From Burkholderia stabilis (GTDB lineage: Bacteria; Pseudomonadota; Gammaproteobacteria; Burkholderiales; Burkholderiaceae): DNA of 64,000 bases. Shown here piece after piece: positions 35,354-45,379 of this stretch. The notes under the pieces are model-generated. The model had not been told where the DNA came from. It saw only the letters and a list, made by a program, of their open reading frames with translations, and searched no databases. The DNA is taken from NCBI RefSeq assembly GCF_001742165.1, contig NZ_CP016443.1, positions 558,001 through 622,000 on the forward strand, in the 5' to 3' direction. Numbering within the stretch: position 1 is the stretch's first letter; every line of letters begins with the position of its first letter. The position numbers and the translations under genes were made by a program.

Positions 35354-35375
35354 GCATTGCACACGTGTGCAATGC
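35354..35375. promoter_or_regulatory. 22-base perfect palindrome
   Basis: Each 11-base half is GCATTGCACAC, joined without spacer. It lies 47 bases upstream of the Tat lipoprotein start in a divergent region that has no gene (35308-35626). Such length is far beyond chance in a short region and suggests an operator for a dimeric regulator. Confidence 0.6.
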
Positions 35376-35589
35376 CGGCCGCATTTTTACGATTGCCGGC
35401 ACATGCGCCGCGCGTATTTATGCGGGAGATCGATGAAACGCTTGCGACGAAACCGAGTCGCTCGTGTGACGCCGCGCACCGGATGAAGCGGGGGCGGGCG
35501 CGGCGGAATACCCGCTGCGCGCTGGCCGGGCATTGGGCGCCCGGCGGGGATCGGGTAAAGTGCCGCTCAACATACCGGCTCGACGTCAC

Positions 35590-35604
35590 TAGACGACCGG
35601 TCTA
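35590..35604. promoter_or_regulatory. TetR operator, copy 1
   Basis: TAGAC-GACCG-GTCTA, a perfect 5-base inverted repeat with a 5-base centre, ending 22 bases before the TetR start. It differs by one base from the copy at 36288-36302, which points to autoregulation. Confidence 0.75.
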
Positions 35605-35626
35605 ATCGTTGCTACCATACGCCATC

Positions 35627-36247
35627 ATGAATGCATCTTCGGGCGCGGAAGTTCGCCAGCACATCCTGAATATCGCGAAGCCGATCATGCTCCACAAGGG
35701 GTTTTCGGCGGTCGGTCTGAACGAGATTCTCGCCGCTGCGGGCATCCCGAAGGGCTCGTTTTACCATTACTTCGGCTCGAAAGAGGCATTCGGCGAAGCG
35801 CTGCTCGAATCGTATTTCGAAGGTTATCTCGCACATCTCGACAACCTGCTCAAGCATCAGGCGGGCACGGGCGCCGAGCGCCTGATGACGTACTGGGGCA
35901 ACTGGCTGCGCACGCAGTGCGCGGACGATCCGGAAGGCAAGTGTCTCGCAGTGAAACTCGGCGCGGAAGTGTCCGACCTGTCGGAAGCGATGCGTACGGT
36001 ACTTCGGCGCGGCACGAGCCAGATCATCGAGCGGCTCGCGGGCGGCATTGACGCAGCACTCGCCGACGGCTCGCTGAGCGCGGTCGACGATCCTCAGCAC
36101 ACGGCGGCGATCCTGTACGAGCTGTGGCTGGGCGCAACGCTGCTGGAAAAGATTCACCGCAACCGCAAACCGCTCGAAAGGGCGATGGTCGAAACGCGGC
36201 GTATGCTGAACCTGCCGCCGGCCGCGCATGACGGAGCGCAGTCGTAA
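35627..36247 (+). CDS. TetR/AcrR family regulator (NemR/AcuR-like)
   Basis: Repressor of 206 aa. The N-terminal helix-turn-helix (about 8-55) reads FSAVGLNEILAAAGIPKGSF, then YHYFGSKEAFGEALL. The C-terminal ligand domain contains WLRTQCADDPEGKCLAVKLGAEVSDL, similar to the Cys-containing region of NemR/AcuR regulators that sense electrophiles such as quinones or aldehydes. Start at ATG 35627; a TTG 6 codons earlier is less likely. Operators sit both before this gene and before the reductase gene downstream, and a terminator follows at 36252. Confidence 0.9.
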   Translation: MNASSGAEVRQHILNIAKPIMLHKGFSAVGLNEILAAAGIPKGSFYHYFGSKEAFGEALLESYFEGYLAHLDNLLKHQAGTGAERLMTYWGNWLRTQCADDPEGKCLAVKLGAEVSDLSEAMRTVLRRGTSQIIERLAGGIDAALADGSLSAVDDPQHTAAILYELWLGATLLEKIHRNRKPLERAMVETRRMLNLPPAAHDGAQS

Positions 36248-36251
36248 CCCG

Positions 36252-36277
36252 GGCGCGCATAGGCGCGCCTTGTTTTT
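36252..36277 (+). terminator. Rho-independent terminator of the TetR gene
   Basis: GGCGCGC (36252-36258) pairs with GCGCGCC (36263-36269) over a 4-base loop, followed by TTGTTTTT. It separates the regulator from the reductase gene, which therefore needs its own promoter. Confidence 0.8.
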
Positions 36278-36287
36278 GTCTTGATTA

Positions 36288-36302
36288 TAGACGACTGGTC
36301 TA
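36288..36302. promoter_or_regulatory. TetR operator, copy 2
   Basis: TAGAC-GACTG-GTCTA, the same 15-base site as before the TetR gene except for one central base. It lies directly after the terminator and about 180 bases upstream of the reductase start, so the TetR protein probably represses the reductase/monooxygenase operon. Confidence 0.75.
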
Positions 36303-36481
36303 CTTATTCGCTCATGACGAATGTCTTGCCACGCGTTACGCTGTCCCGATTGTTCCATCTGCACGCCTGCGACCACGACGGCCTGAACGCCGACGCTGCC
36401 GCAGGCGCGCAACCTCTGCTGGTCCATCCCTGATCCGGCCGTGCCCACGACGCACGTCCATCCTTGTCGACGGAGACTCAC

Positions 36482-37525
36482 ATGCCGCAAAGCAAGACTG
36501 CAAACCGCCAGATCATCCTGAACTCGCGCCCGGTCGGCGCGCCGACGCCGAACGATTTCCGCACCGAATCCGGCAACGTGCCGGCGCCCGGCGCCGGCCA
36601 GGTGCTGCTGCGCACCGTCTGGCTGTCGCTCGACCCGTACATGCGCGGCCGGATGAGCGATGCGCCGTCCTACGCCGCGCCGGTCGAACTCGGCGACGTG
36701 ATGGTCGGCGGCACGGTCAGCCGCGTCGTGTCGTCGAACCTGCCTGCATTCCGCGAGGGCGACCTCGTCGTCGCGGGCGCCGGCTGGCAGGACTATGCGC
36801 TGTCCGACGGACGTGACCTGATTCCGCTCGGACGCGACTTCGCCCATCCGTCGTACGCGCTCGGCGTGCTCGGCATGCCGGGCTTCACCGCCTATACCGG
36901 GCTGCTGACGATCGGCGAGCCGAAGGCCGGCGAAACCGTGGTCGTGGCAGCCGCGAGCGGGGCGGTCGGTGCGGTCGTCGGCCAGATCGCGAAGCTGAAG
37001 GGCTGCCGCGTGATCGGCATCGCGGGCGGCGCCGACAAATGCGCGTACGTCACCGACACGCTCGGCTTCGACGCGTGCATCGACCACCGCGACCCCGCGT
37101 TTGCCGCGCAACTGAAGGACGCGTGCCCGAACGGCATCGACGTCTATTTCGAGAACGTCGGCGGCGCCGTGTTCGACGCGGTCTGGCCGCTGCTCAACGA
37201 TCACGCGCGCGTGCCCGTGTGCGGGCTGATCGCGCATTACAACGACACCGCGCTGCCGGCCGGCCCCGACCGCCTGCCGCTGTTGATGTCGACGATCCTG
37301 CGCAAGCGCATCCGCGTACAGGGTTTCATCATCCTCGATCACTATGCGACCGGCTATGCGCCGTTCCTGAAGGAAATGAGCGAGTGGGTCGCGCAGGGCA
37401 AGGTGAAGGCGCTGGAAGATGTCGTGCCCGACCTGGCCGACGCGCCGGAAGCGCTGATCGGCTTGCTCGCCGGCAAGAACTTCGGCAAGGTCGTCGTGCG
37501 CGTGGGCCCCGACGAACTGGCCTGA
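36482..37525 (+). CDS. NADP-dependent MDR oxidoreductase (CurA / leukotriene B4 dehydrogenase type)
   Basis: A 347-aa medium-chain reductase without zinc sites. Typical motifs are RTVWLSLDPYMRGRM, MVGGTVSRVV, the NADPH Rossmann segment AASGAVGAVVGQIAKLKGCR and VYFENVGGAVFDAV. Relatives reduce alpha,beta-unsaturated ketones and aldehydes (curcumin reductase, alkenal reductase). ATG 36482 is preceded by CGGAG; the frame is open from TTG 36464. Control by the TetR protein is supported by the shared operator. It is followed within 100 bases by a monooxygenase-like gene, so the two may detoxify electrophiles or quinones together. Confidence 0.9.
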   Translation: MPQSKTANRQIILNSRPVGAPTPNDFRTESGNVPAPGAGQVLLRTVWLSLDPYMRGRMSDAPSYAAPVELGDVMVGGTVSRVVSSNLPAFREGDLVVAGAGWQDYALSDGRDLIPLGRDFAHPSYALGVLGMPGFTAYTGLLTIGEPKAGETVVVAAASGAVGAVVGQIAKLKGCRVIGIAGGADKCAYVTDTLGFDACIDHRDPAFAAQLKDACPNGIDVYFENVGGAVFDAVWPLLNDHARVPVCGLIAHYNDTALPAGPDRLPLLMSTILRKRIRVQGFIILDHYATGYAPFLKEMSEWVAQGKVKALEDVVPDLADAPEALIGLLAGKNFGKVVVRVGPDELA

Positions 37526-37624
37526 TGCCGCCGCACGGCGACACACGAAAACAACGATTGCACGCCGGCGCCGCCCGACGCCGGCTTGTGGCATGCTCGA
37601 TTCCGTTTCGAAAGGAGTAAAAAC

Positions 37625-37924
37625 ATGGCGCTTTACGTGATTGCCTCGATATTCCCGAAACCCGAACACGTACAGGACGTCGAGGCCGAACTGCGCAGCA
37701 TGGTCGCGGCGACCCGCACCGAACCCGGCAACCGCCGCTACGACCTGTTTCGCGAACAGGACGGCTCGCCCGGCCTGCACCTGTTCGAGATCTACGACGA
37801 CCAGGCCGCGTTCGACGCGCATCTCGCGAGCCCGTACTTCACCGCGTTTCGCATCAAGTCCGCCGACTGGTTCTCGGCGCCGCCCGTCCTCAAGGTGCTG
37901 TCGGGCATCGACGTGGCCGAATAA
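37625..37924 (+). CDS. Antibiotic biosynthesis monooxygenase (ABM) domain protein
   Basis: A 99-aa dimeric alpha+beta barrel protein. It starts YVIASIFPKPEHVQDVEAEL, with later EPGNRRYDLFREQ and FEIYDDQAAFDAHLASPYF, as in YgiN/LsrG-type quinol monooxygenases. Such proteins oxidise quinols or isomerise small metabolites without cofactor. AAAGGAG precedes ATG 37625. It is probably in the same TetR-controlled operon as the reductase upstream; with NemR-like control this suggests quinone or aldehyde defence. Confidence 0.88.
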   Translation: MALYVIASIFPKPEHVQDVEAELRSMVAATRTEPGNRRYDLFREQDGSPGLHLFEIYDDQAAFDAHLASPYFTAFRIKSADWFSAPPVLKVLSGIDVAE

Positions 37925-38056
37925 CACCTGACGCTTTACCGTAGCGGTTCGCCCCCACCCGGGCCGCGCGGCACCCGTTGCGCACCGCGCGACGGCCATG
38001 ACGACACGGCGCGCCGTTCGCGCCGCTTCCCCAATACACCGGCCCCCGGAGGCTGT

Positions 38057-38511
38057 ATGGTCACCCTCAACATCAACGGCGAAGCCCGCACGGTCGACGC
38101 CCCGACGACATGCCCTTGCTCTGGGTGCTGCGCGACCTCGTCGGCCTCACCGGCACGAAATTCGGCTGCGGCATCGCGCAATGCGGCGCGTGCACCGTGC
38201 ATCTCGACGGCGTCGCCGCGCGCTCGTGCGTGCTGCCGGTCGCGGCCGTCGCGGGCCGCAAGATCACGACGATCGAGGCCGTCGGCGCGACGCCGGCCGG
38301 CCACAAGGTTCAACAGGCCTGGCGCGAGCTCGATGTCGTGCAGTGCGGCTACTGCCAGTCGGGGCAGGTGATGGCCGCCACCGCGCTGATCGCGTCGAAC
38401 CCGAACCCGAGCGACGCCGACATCGATGCGGCGATGGCCGGCAACATCTGCCGCTGCGGCACGTACAACCGGATTCGCGCGGCGGTCAAGCAAGCCGCGA
38501 AGGGAGCCTGA
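38057..38511 (+). pseudogene. iorA: [2Fe-2S] subunit of an isoquinoline/aldehyde oxidoreductase, interrupted by a frameshift
   Basis: Together the two frames give a normal small subunit of a molybdenum hydroxylase, about 151 aa. From ATG 38057 the frame encodes [16 protein letters not shown]. It then leaves phase, and the rest ([19 protein letters not shown], with cluster Cys in [16 protein letters not shown] and CRCG) continues in the next frame from about 38107 to 38511. One G appears to be missing in CCCCGACGAC (38101-38108), where CCCCGGACGAC would restore [10 protein letters not shown]. This is either a sequencing error or a real mutation that would inactivate the complex. CGGAGG precedes the start. 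It is followed by the large subunit and a cytochrome c. Confidence 0.8.
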
Positions 38512-38519
38512 GATGAAAC

Positions 38520-38560
38520 AACCCCCACGCTCACTTTGTTCGCTGCCGCCCGAGGGGGCG
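38520..38560. repeat. Interspersed palindromic repeat, Burkholderiales type
   Basis: The gap between the Fe-S and molybdenum subunits contains CCCCCACGCTCACTTTG, then TTCGCTGCCGCC and CGAGGGGGCG. The opening CCCCC and closing GGGGG blocks can pair. From memory, very similar CCCCCACGCTCGC...CGAGGGGGC units are scattered through Bordetella, Achromobacter and Burkholderia genomes. Confidence 0.45.
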
Positions 38561-38595
38561 GTCAGCATCCTTGAGACTGCTCTGCGGAGGCTGAC

Positions 38596-40815
38596 ATGTC
38601 ACGCGGACTGATCGAAGCAGGTCGGGCCGGCGCGGGCGTGTCGCGCCGTTCGTTCATCAAGTTCGGCATGTCGCTCGGCGCGGCGGCCGGCGGTGGTTTG
38701 CTGCTTGGTTTCAGCCTGCCGGCGGCGGGCGACGATGCACGCCGTTCGGTGATCGGCGGCGATGGCGATGAAACCGCGCACGCGGGCGTGTTCGCGCCGA
38801 ACGCGTTCGTGCAGATCGACCGCGCCGGCAAGGTCACGCTGGTGATGCCGAAGGTCGAAATGGGGCAGGGCGTTTATACCGCATTGCCGATGCTGATCGC
38901 AGAGGAACTCGAAGTGCCGCTGTCGAGCGTAACGCTCGACCATGCGCCGCCGAACGAGAAACTGTTCCTCGATCCGCTGCTCGGCGGCCAGCTCACGGGT
39001 GGTTCGACGTCGGTGCGCTACGCGTGGGAGCCGCTGCGTCGCGCGGGCGCCACGGCGCGCACGCTGCTGGTGGCGGCGGCCGCGAAGCAGTGGAATGTCG
39101 ATCCGGCCACCTGCCGCGCCGCGAACGGCGAAGTGCAGCATCCGCCGAGCAACCGGCGCGCATCGTACGGCCAGCTCGCCGATGCCGCTGCGAAGCTGCC
39201 GGTGCCGAAGGACGTCGCGCTGAAAAAGCCTGAAGATTTCAAGCTGATCGGCACGCCCGCGAAGCGGCTCGATTCACCGGAGAAAGTCGATGGAACCGCG
39301 CAGTTCGGGCTCGACGTGCGCCTGCCCGGCATGTTGTACGCGGTGATCGTAAACAGCCCGGTGTTCGGCGGCACGGTCGCGAGCGTCGACGACACGGCCG
39401 CGCGGAAGATCCCCGGCGTGCGCCAGGTCGTGCGTGTCGACAACGCGGTTGCGGTGGTCGGCGATCACACGTGGGCCGCGAAGCGCGGCGCGTCGGCGCT
39501 CGTCGTGAAGTGGAACGAAGGCGCTGGAGCCAAGGTATCGACGAAGGACATCGTCGCCGATCTCGCGCAGGCCGCGGCGAACGGCAAGGGGGCGGTCGCG
39601 CGCAAGGAGGGCGATGTCGGCAAGGCGTTCGCGAATGCGAAGACGCGCATCGACGCCGTCTACGAGCAACCGCTCCTCGCGCACGCGACGATGGAGCCCG
39701 TGAACTGCACGGTACACGTGCGCAGTGACGGCTGCGAGATCTGGGTCGGCACGCAGGTGCCGACGCGCGCGGTCGACACCGTGCAACGGCTCACGAGCTT
39801 TCCGCCGGACAAGATTGTCGTGCACAACCACCTGCTCGGCGGCGGCTTCGGCCGGCGGCTCGAAACCGACATGATCGGCCAGGCCGTGAAGGTCGGCAAA
39901 CAGGTCAATGCGCCCGTGAAGGTCGTCTGGACGCGCGAGGAAGACATCCAGCACGACATGTACCGGCCGTACTACTACGACCGGATCTCGGCCGGCCTCG
40001 ATGCGAACGGCAAGCCGGTCGCGTGGCAGCACCGGATCGTCGGCTCGTCGATCATGGCGCGCTTCGCGCCGCCCGCGTTCCAGAACGGCGTCGATCCGGA
40101 TGCGGTCGAGGTCGCGGCCGAGTTGCCGTACGACCTGCCGAACCAGCTCGTCGACTACGTGCGCCAGGAACCGCGCCACGTGCCGACCGCGTTCTGGCGC
40201 GGCGTCGGGCCGACGCGCGGCACCTTCGTCGTCGAGAGCTTCATCGACGAACTGGCCGCGCAGACCAAGACCGACCCGGTGCAATACCGCCGCGCGCTGC
40301 TCGGCAAGACGCCGCGCGCGCTCAACGTGCTCGACGTCGCGACGAAAGCGGCCGGCTGGGGCGCGTCGTTGCCGAAGGGGCAAGGGCGCGGCGTATCGGT
40401 GATGCATGCGTTCGGCAGCTTCTTCTCGATCGTCGTCGACGTCGCGGTGGATGGCGGCGAGGTGCAGGTCAAGCGTGTCGTGTGCGCGGTCGACTGCGGG
40501 CAGTATGTGAACCCGAACACGATCGAGGCGCAAGTGCAGGGCGGCATCATCTTCGGGATCACGGGCGCGCTGTACGGCGAGATCACGATCGAGGACGGCC
40601 GCGTCGTGCAGAGCAACTTCACCGACTACCGGATGCTGCGGATCAACGAGACGCCGCCGATCGAGGTCCATCTCGTGAAGAGCGGTGAAGCGCCCGGCGG
40701 GATCGGCGAACCGGGCACGGCCGCGACCGCGGCGGCGCTGTCGAACGCGATTTTCGCGGCAACCGGCACGCGGCTGCGCAAGCTGCCGGTCGGCAACCAG
40801 CTGAAGACGGCCTGA
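38596..40815 (+). CDS. iorB: Molybdopterin-binding large subunit, isoquinoline 1-oxidoreductase / aldehyde dehydrogenase type
   Basis: A 739-aa periplasmic xanthine-oxidase-family subunit. It has a Tat signal (SRRSFIKFGMSLGAAAGG) and two molybdopterin domains: VEMGQGVYTALPMLIAEELE, then VHNHLLGGGFGRRLETD, TAFWRGVGPTRGTFVVESFIDE and GGIGEPGTAATAAAL. The GEPG segment holds the conserved active-site Glu. The enzyme hydroxylates an N-heterocycle or oxidises an aldehyde, and electrons pass through the Fe-S subunit to the cytochrome c encoded next. The substrate is not decided by sequence. It is co-exported with the small subunit, which here is frameshifted. Confidence 0.9.
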   Translation: MSRGLIEAGRAGAGVSRRSFIKFGMSLGAAAGGGLLLGFSLPAAGDDARRSVIGGDGDETAHAGVFAPNAFVQIDRAGKVTLVMPKVEMGQGVYTALPMLIAEELEVPLSSVTLDHAPPNEKLFLDPLLGGQLTGGSTSVRYAWEPLRRAGATARTLLVAAAAKQWNVDPATCRAANGEVQHPPSNRRASYGQLADAAAKLPVPKDVALKKPEDFKLIGTPAKRLDSPEKVDGTAQFGLDVRLPGMLYAVIVNSPVFGGTVASVDDTAARKIPGVRQVVRVDNAVAVVGDHTWAAKRGASALVVKWNEGAGAKVSTKDIVADLAQAAANGKGAVARKEGDVGKAFANAKTRIDAVYEQPLLAHATMEPVNCTVHVRSDGCEIWVGTQVPTRAVDTVQRLTSFPPDKIVVHNHLLGGGFGRRLETDMIGQAVKVGKQVNAPVKVVWTREEDIQHDMYRPYYYDRISAGLDANGKPVAWQHRIVGSSIMARFAPPAFQNGVDPDAVEVAAELPYDLPNQLVDYVRQEPRHVPTAFWRGVGPTRGTFVVESFIDELAAQTKTDPVQYRRALLGKTPRALNVLDVATKAAGWGASLPKGQGRGVSVMHAFGSFFSIVVDVAVDGGEVQVKRVVCAVDCGQYVNPNTIEAQVQGGIIFGITGALYGEITIEDGRVVQSNFTDYRMLRINETPPIEVHLVKSGEAPGGIGEPGTAATAAALSNAIFAATGTRLRKLPVGNQLKTA

Positions 40816-40823
40816 GGGGAGGC

Positions 40824-42131
40824 ATGACCATGAAAAACCTCACCCTGAATCGCGCCGCGAACGTGTTCGGCGCTTCGCTGCTCGCACTGTCCGCACTGCT
40901 GGCCGGCACGGCTGCTCGGGCGGCCACGGCCGACGACGCGCTCGTCGCACGCGGCGCGTATCTCGCAAAAGCCGGCGACTGCGTCGCGTGCCACACCGCC
41001 CCGCGCGGCACGCCGTTCGCGGGCGGCCTGAAGATGGTCACGCCGATGGGCGCGATCTACACGACCAACATCACGCCCGATCCGGAAACCGGCATCGGCG
41101 GCTACACGGAAGCCGATTTCGCCAGCGCGCTGCGCCGGGGCGTCGCGAAGGACGGCCATCACCTGTATCCGGCCATGCCGTATCCGTCGTACGCGAAGCT
41201 GAAGGACGACGACGTGAAGGCGCTGTACGCGTACTTCATGCACGGCGTCGAACCGGTGAAGCAGGCGAACCGTCCGTCCGACATCCCGTGGCCGCTCAAC
41301 ATGCGCTGGCCGCTCGCGCTGTGGAACGCGGTGTTCCTCGACACGACGCCGTACGCGGACAAATCGGCCAAGGACGCGATGTGGAACCGCGGCGCGTACC
41401 TCGTGCAGGGGCTCGGGCACTGCGGGTCGTGCCACACGCCGCGCGGCGTCGGCTTCCAGGAGAAAGCGCTCGACGAAGGCGGCACGGCGTTCCTGTCGGG
41501 TGCGCCGATCGACAACTGGTTCGCGTCGAACCTGACGGCCGAGCACAACACCGGGCTCGGCCGCTGGAGCGAGGCCGATGTCGCGCAGTTCCTGAAGACC
41601 GGCGCGAACCGGCACGCCACGGCATTCGGCTCGATGGTGAGCGTGATCAACCACAGCACGCAGGCGCTGAACGACGACGACCTGACCGCGATTTCCCGTT
41701 ACCTGAAATCGCTGCCGGCCGCGGGCGGCACGGGCGCGCCGCCATACAGCTATGATCCGAAGGCGACGCAGGTGGTACTGGGCCGGCCTGCGGCCGATCC
41801 GGGCGCGAAGGTGTATAACGCTTACTGCCTGCATTGCCACGGCGCGGACGGGCGCGGTTATGCGCCGCTGCTCGCGCCGCTCGCCGGCAATCCGAACGTG
41901 CTCGAGACCGACGCATCGTCGCTGATCAACGTGACGCTGAACGGCAGCGAGACGCTCGTGATCGGCGGCGTGCCGTCCGCGTATCCGATGCCGGCGTTCT
42001 CGAACCAGCTGAACGACCGGCAGATCGCCGACGTGCTGACTTTCATGCGCGCGGGCTGGAACAACGGCGCGCCGGCCGTGCAGGCGGCGGACGTCGCGAA
42101 ACTCCGCAAGGCGACGGCGGCCGCGCACTGA
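40824..42131 (+). CDS. Tri-heme membrane-associated cytochrome c
   Basis: A 435-aa periplasmic cytochrome with signal peptide (about 1-34) and three CxxCH sites: CVACH at about 53-57, CGSCH near 201, and CLHCH near 339. It resembles the cytochrome subunits of alcohol, gluconate and aldehyde dehydrogenases, which hand electrons to ubiquinol oxidases. It begins 9 bases after the molybdenum subunit stop, so it is the electron acceptor of that enzyme. GGGGAGG precedes ATG 40824 (40830 is the alternative). A strong terminator follows. Confidence 0.92.
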   Translation: MTMKNLTLNRAANVFGASLLALSALLAGTAARAATADDALVARGAYLAKAGDCVACHTAPRGTPFAGGLKMVTPMGAIYTTNITPDPETGIGGYTEADFASALRRGVAKDGHHLYPAMPYPSYAKLKDDDVKALYAYFMHGVEPVKQANRPSDIPWPLNMRWPLALWNAVFLDTTPYADKSAKDAMWNRGAYLVQGLGHCGSCHTPRGVGFQEKALDEGGTAFLSGAPIDNWFASNLTAEHNTGLGRWSEADVAQFLKTGANRHATAFGSMVSVINHSTQALNDDDLTAISRYLKSLPAAGGTGAPPYSYDPKATQVVLGRPAADPGAKVYNAYCLHCHGADGRGYAPLLAPLAGNPNVLETDASSLINVTLNGSETLVIGGVPSAYPMPAFSNQLNDRQIADVLTFMRAGWNNGAPAVQAADVAKLRKATAAAH

Positions 42132-42178
42132 GCGTGGCCCCATGCGGAACGACGGCGGGCCTTCGCGCCCGTCGTTGC

Positions 42179-42214
42179 GCCGCCGGGCGCTGAGGCCCCG
42201 GCGGCTTTGCTCTT
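42179..42214 (+). terminator. Rho-independent terminator
   Basis: GCCGCCGGG (42179-42187) pairs with CCCGGCGGC (42197-42205), followed by TTTGCTCTTT. It closes the oxidoreductase-cytochrome operon. Confidence 0.75.
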
Positions 42215-42239
42215 TCTGTCAACCGGCGCGCGGCCGTGA

Positions 42240-43727
<1,488 letters not shown>

Positions 43728-43780
43728 CGGCCGATCGACCGCGTGCGCGCAGCCGTTGACACGGCGCGTGCGTTGTTTCG

Positions 43781-43806
43781 GGCCGGGCGTTCTGCCCGGC
43801 CTTTTT
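43781..43806 (+). terminator. Rho-independent terminator
   Basis: GGCCGGGC (43781-43788) pairs with GCCCGGCC (43794-43801) over a 5-base loop and is followed by TTTTT. It ends the aldehyde dehydrogenase gene just before the convergent phosphotransferase gene. Confidence 0.9.
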
Positions 43807-43874
43807 CATTCGTCGCTTTTCACGCAGCGATACCGATTCGATTCACGGCGTCGATGCTTTTGGCGATCCCGCAT

Positions 43875-45104
43875 TCAGTCCGTCATCGCGACCAGCGCGG
43901 CGGTCTGGCTCAGCCAGTCGGCCGGATCGCCGCGATGGTAGACCTGCTCCGACGGCTCGATATTGTCGATGAATCGCTGGTAGATCACCGCCCGTCTGGC
44001 TGTGGCGATCGGGGCGAGGAGGGTAGCGGCGCGCACCGGGTCGCAGCCGGGCACCTTCGCCAGCCATTCCCGTTTCCAGTGATCCTTGATCGTCGGCGCA
44101 TATTCGCGCGGAACGGCGTCGAGAAACGCGGACTGGTCGAGCAACGGATGGCCGATTCCGCTGTCCCCCCAATCGAGCAGCGTGAGATCCGACTGCGTAC
44201 CGCGAAAATTGCCGGGATGGCAGTCGCCGTGGACCAGCGTATTCGGCAATCCGCACGCATCGACCTCGGCAAACCGCGCCGCGAGACCGTTCACGAAATG
44301 CCGCAGCGAAACACGTTCGTCACGAGACAATGCGTCGCCGGTTCGCTCGACGACGGCAGCGATGTCGGCGGCCAAACCCGCGCCGCTCCAGTCGGGCAAT
44401 TGCATCGTGCGCAATTCGTCGATGCGGTCGATCCACGACGCCTGCATGTCGACCAGCAGCGTCACCATGGCGAGCAGTTGTGGCAGCGCCGCGTCGAACT
44501 GGTCGTCGCCGGGGATCTCCGCGAGCAGAATGCGCCCGCATTCGTCATGACCCAGCAGGGTCGGCGCACGCCGGCCGGCCAGCGCCGTGATAACGCGGCC
44601 CTCGTGACCCAGGAACGGCGGCACGACTTTCAGCCAGGCCGATTGACCGCCGATCGGAATGCGCCAGACGCTCGAGAGATTCCAGGTTCGAACCTGGACG
44701 GGTTTGGCGCTGGCCGACAAGCCGCGCTGGGCAAGTACGCGTGCCGCCCAGCCGAGATCCGCCGCGGGGCCGCCCGGTCGCGCGTAGTTCTGGCGCAGTG
44801 AATGGGGCTCGATGCGCCCGGTCCAGCATTCGGCCGGAACGGGTTCCGCGATCTCGGCCAGATAGGTGACTTCACCGCCGGGCGCCCGGTCGCGAACGGT
44901 TTCCAGCAGGCGCAGGATCGTTACGTCGAGGCCATGGCGTTCGCGCGCGGCGCGTACGACCGATTCGACTTCCTGCCACCACGGGATCGCGACCGGAATA
45001 GGCGGCAAGCAACCGACCATCGCGCCATCAGGCGTGACCAGCACCAGCCGCGCGATGCGTGGCGGCGGCGCCGCTGGATCGAAGGTCCCCGTGATCGTGC
45101 TCAT
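43875..45104 (-). CDS. Phosphotransferase (aminoglycoside/choline kinase-like) with N-terminal extra domain
   Basis: A 409-aa protein. The C-terminal 270 residues are an APH-fold kinase with the catalytic loop LVHGDCHPGNFR and metal-binding LLDWGDSGIGHPLLDQ. The first 100 residues (ARLVLVTPDGAMVGCLP, then EVESVVRAARERHGLDVTIL) resemble a Nudix-like or ligand-binding domain rather than standard APH sequence, and I cannot name it firmly. Known drug-modifying kinases lack this extension, so antibiotic resistance should not be assumed; small-molecule or metabolite phosphorylation is as likely. AGGAG precedes ATG 45104. Confidence 0.82.
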   Translation of the reverse strand: MSTITGTFDPAAPPPRIARLVLVTPDGAMVGCLPPIPVAIPWWQEVESVVRAARERHGLDVTILRLLETVRDRAPGGEVTYLAEIAEPVPAECWTGRIEPHSLRQNYARPGGPAADLGWAARVLAQRGLSASAKPVQVRTWNLSSVWRIPIGGQSAWLKVVPPFLGHEGRVITALAGRRAPTLLGHDECGRILLAEIPGDDQFDAALPQLLAMVTLLVDMQASWIDRIDELRTMQLPDWSGAGLAADIAAVVERTGDALSRDERVSLRHFVNGLAARFAEVDACGLPNTLVHGDCHPGNFRGTQSDLTLLDWGDSGIGHPLLDQSAFLDAVPREYAPTIKDHWKREWLAKVPGCDPVRAATLLAPIATARRAVIYQRFIDNIEPSEQVYHRGDPADWLSQTAALVAMTD

Positions 45105-45379
45105 TTCGCTCCTGACCGGCGTCGATTGCCAGCGTTGCCTGTGCAGGACGAGCGTATCTCAATTCTCAAATATCCGGCTGGGCGGTTTGCCGGCAAGCAT
45201 CGTTTGCCGGTGAGGCCAGCGGTGCTCATGATGGTGAGTTATTAGATTTTACATAACGTGAATTATCGAGAAATTGAGTTGTAGTGGCTAGATTGAAATG
45301 TCCGCTTTTGGCTGCATAGAAATGTCGCGTTTGGACCTCGGTAAGCTTGCCGGCTCCCCGTCAGATCATGGAGCCGGCG
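45105..45379. other. AT-rich junction region next to the IS remnant
   Basis: No gene is seen. Bases 45237-45300 are much more AT-rich than the surroundings, and GAAATGTC occurs twice close together (45295 and 45320 areas). This may be the decayed left end of the insertion element whose transposase fragment starts at 45380. Confidence 0.4.

Noticed and set aside
39274..40671. 465-aa open frame antisense to the molybdenum subunit
   Set aside because: Overlaps a well-supported Tat-exported enzyme and has shadow composition.
43875..45104. Aminoglycoside resistance gene
   Set aside because: Only the APH fold is shared; the extra N-terminal domain and lack of specific drug-binding motifs do not support a resistance call.
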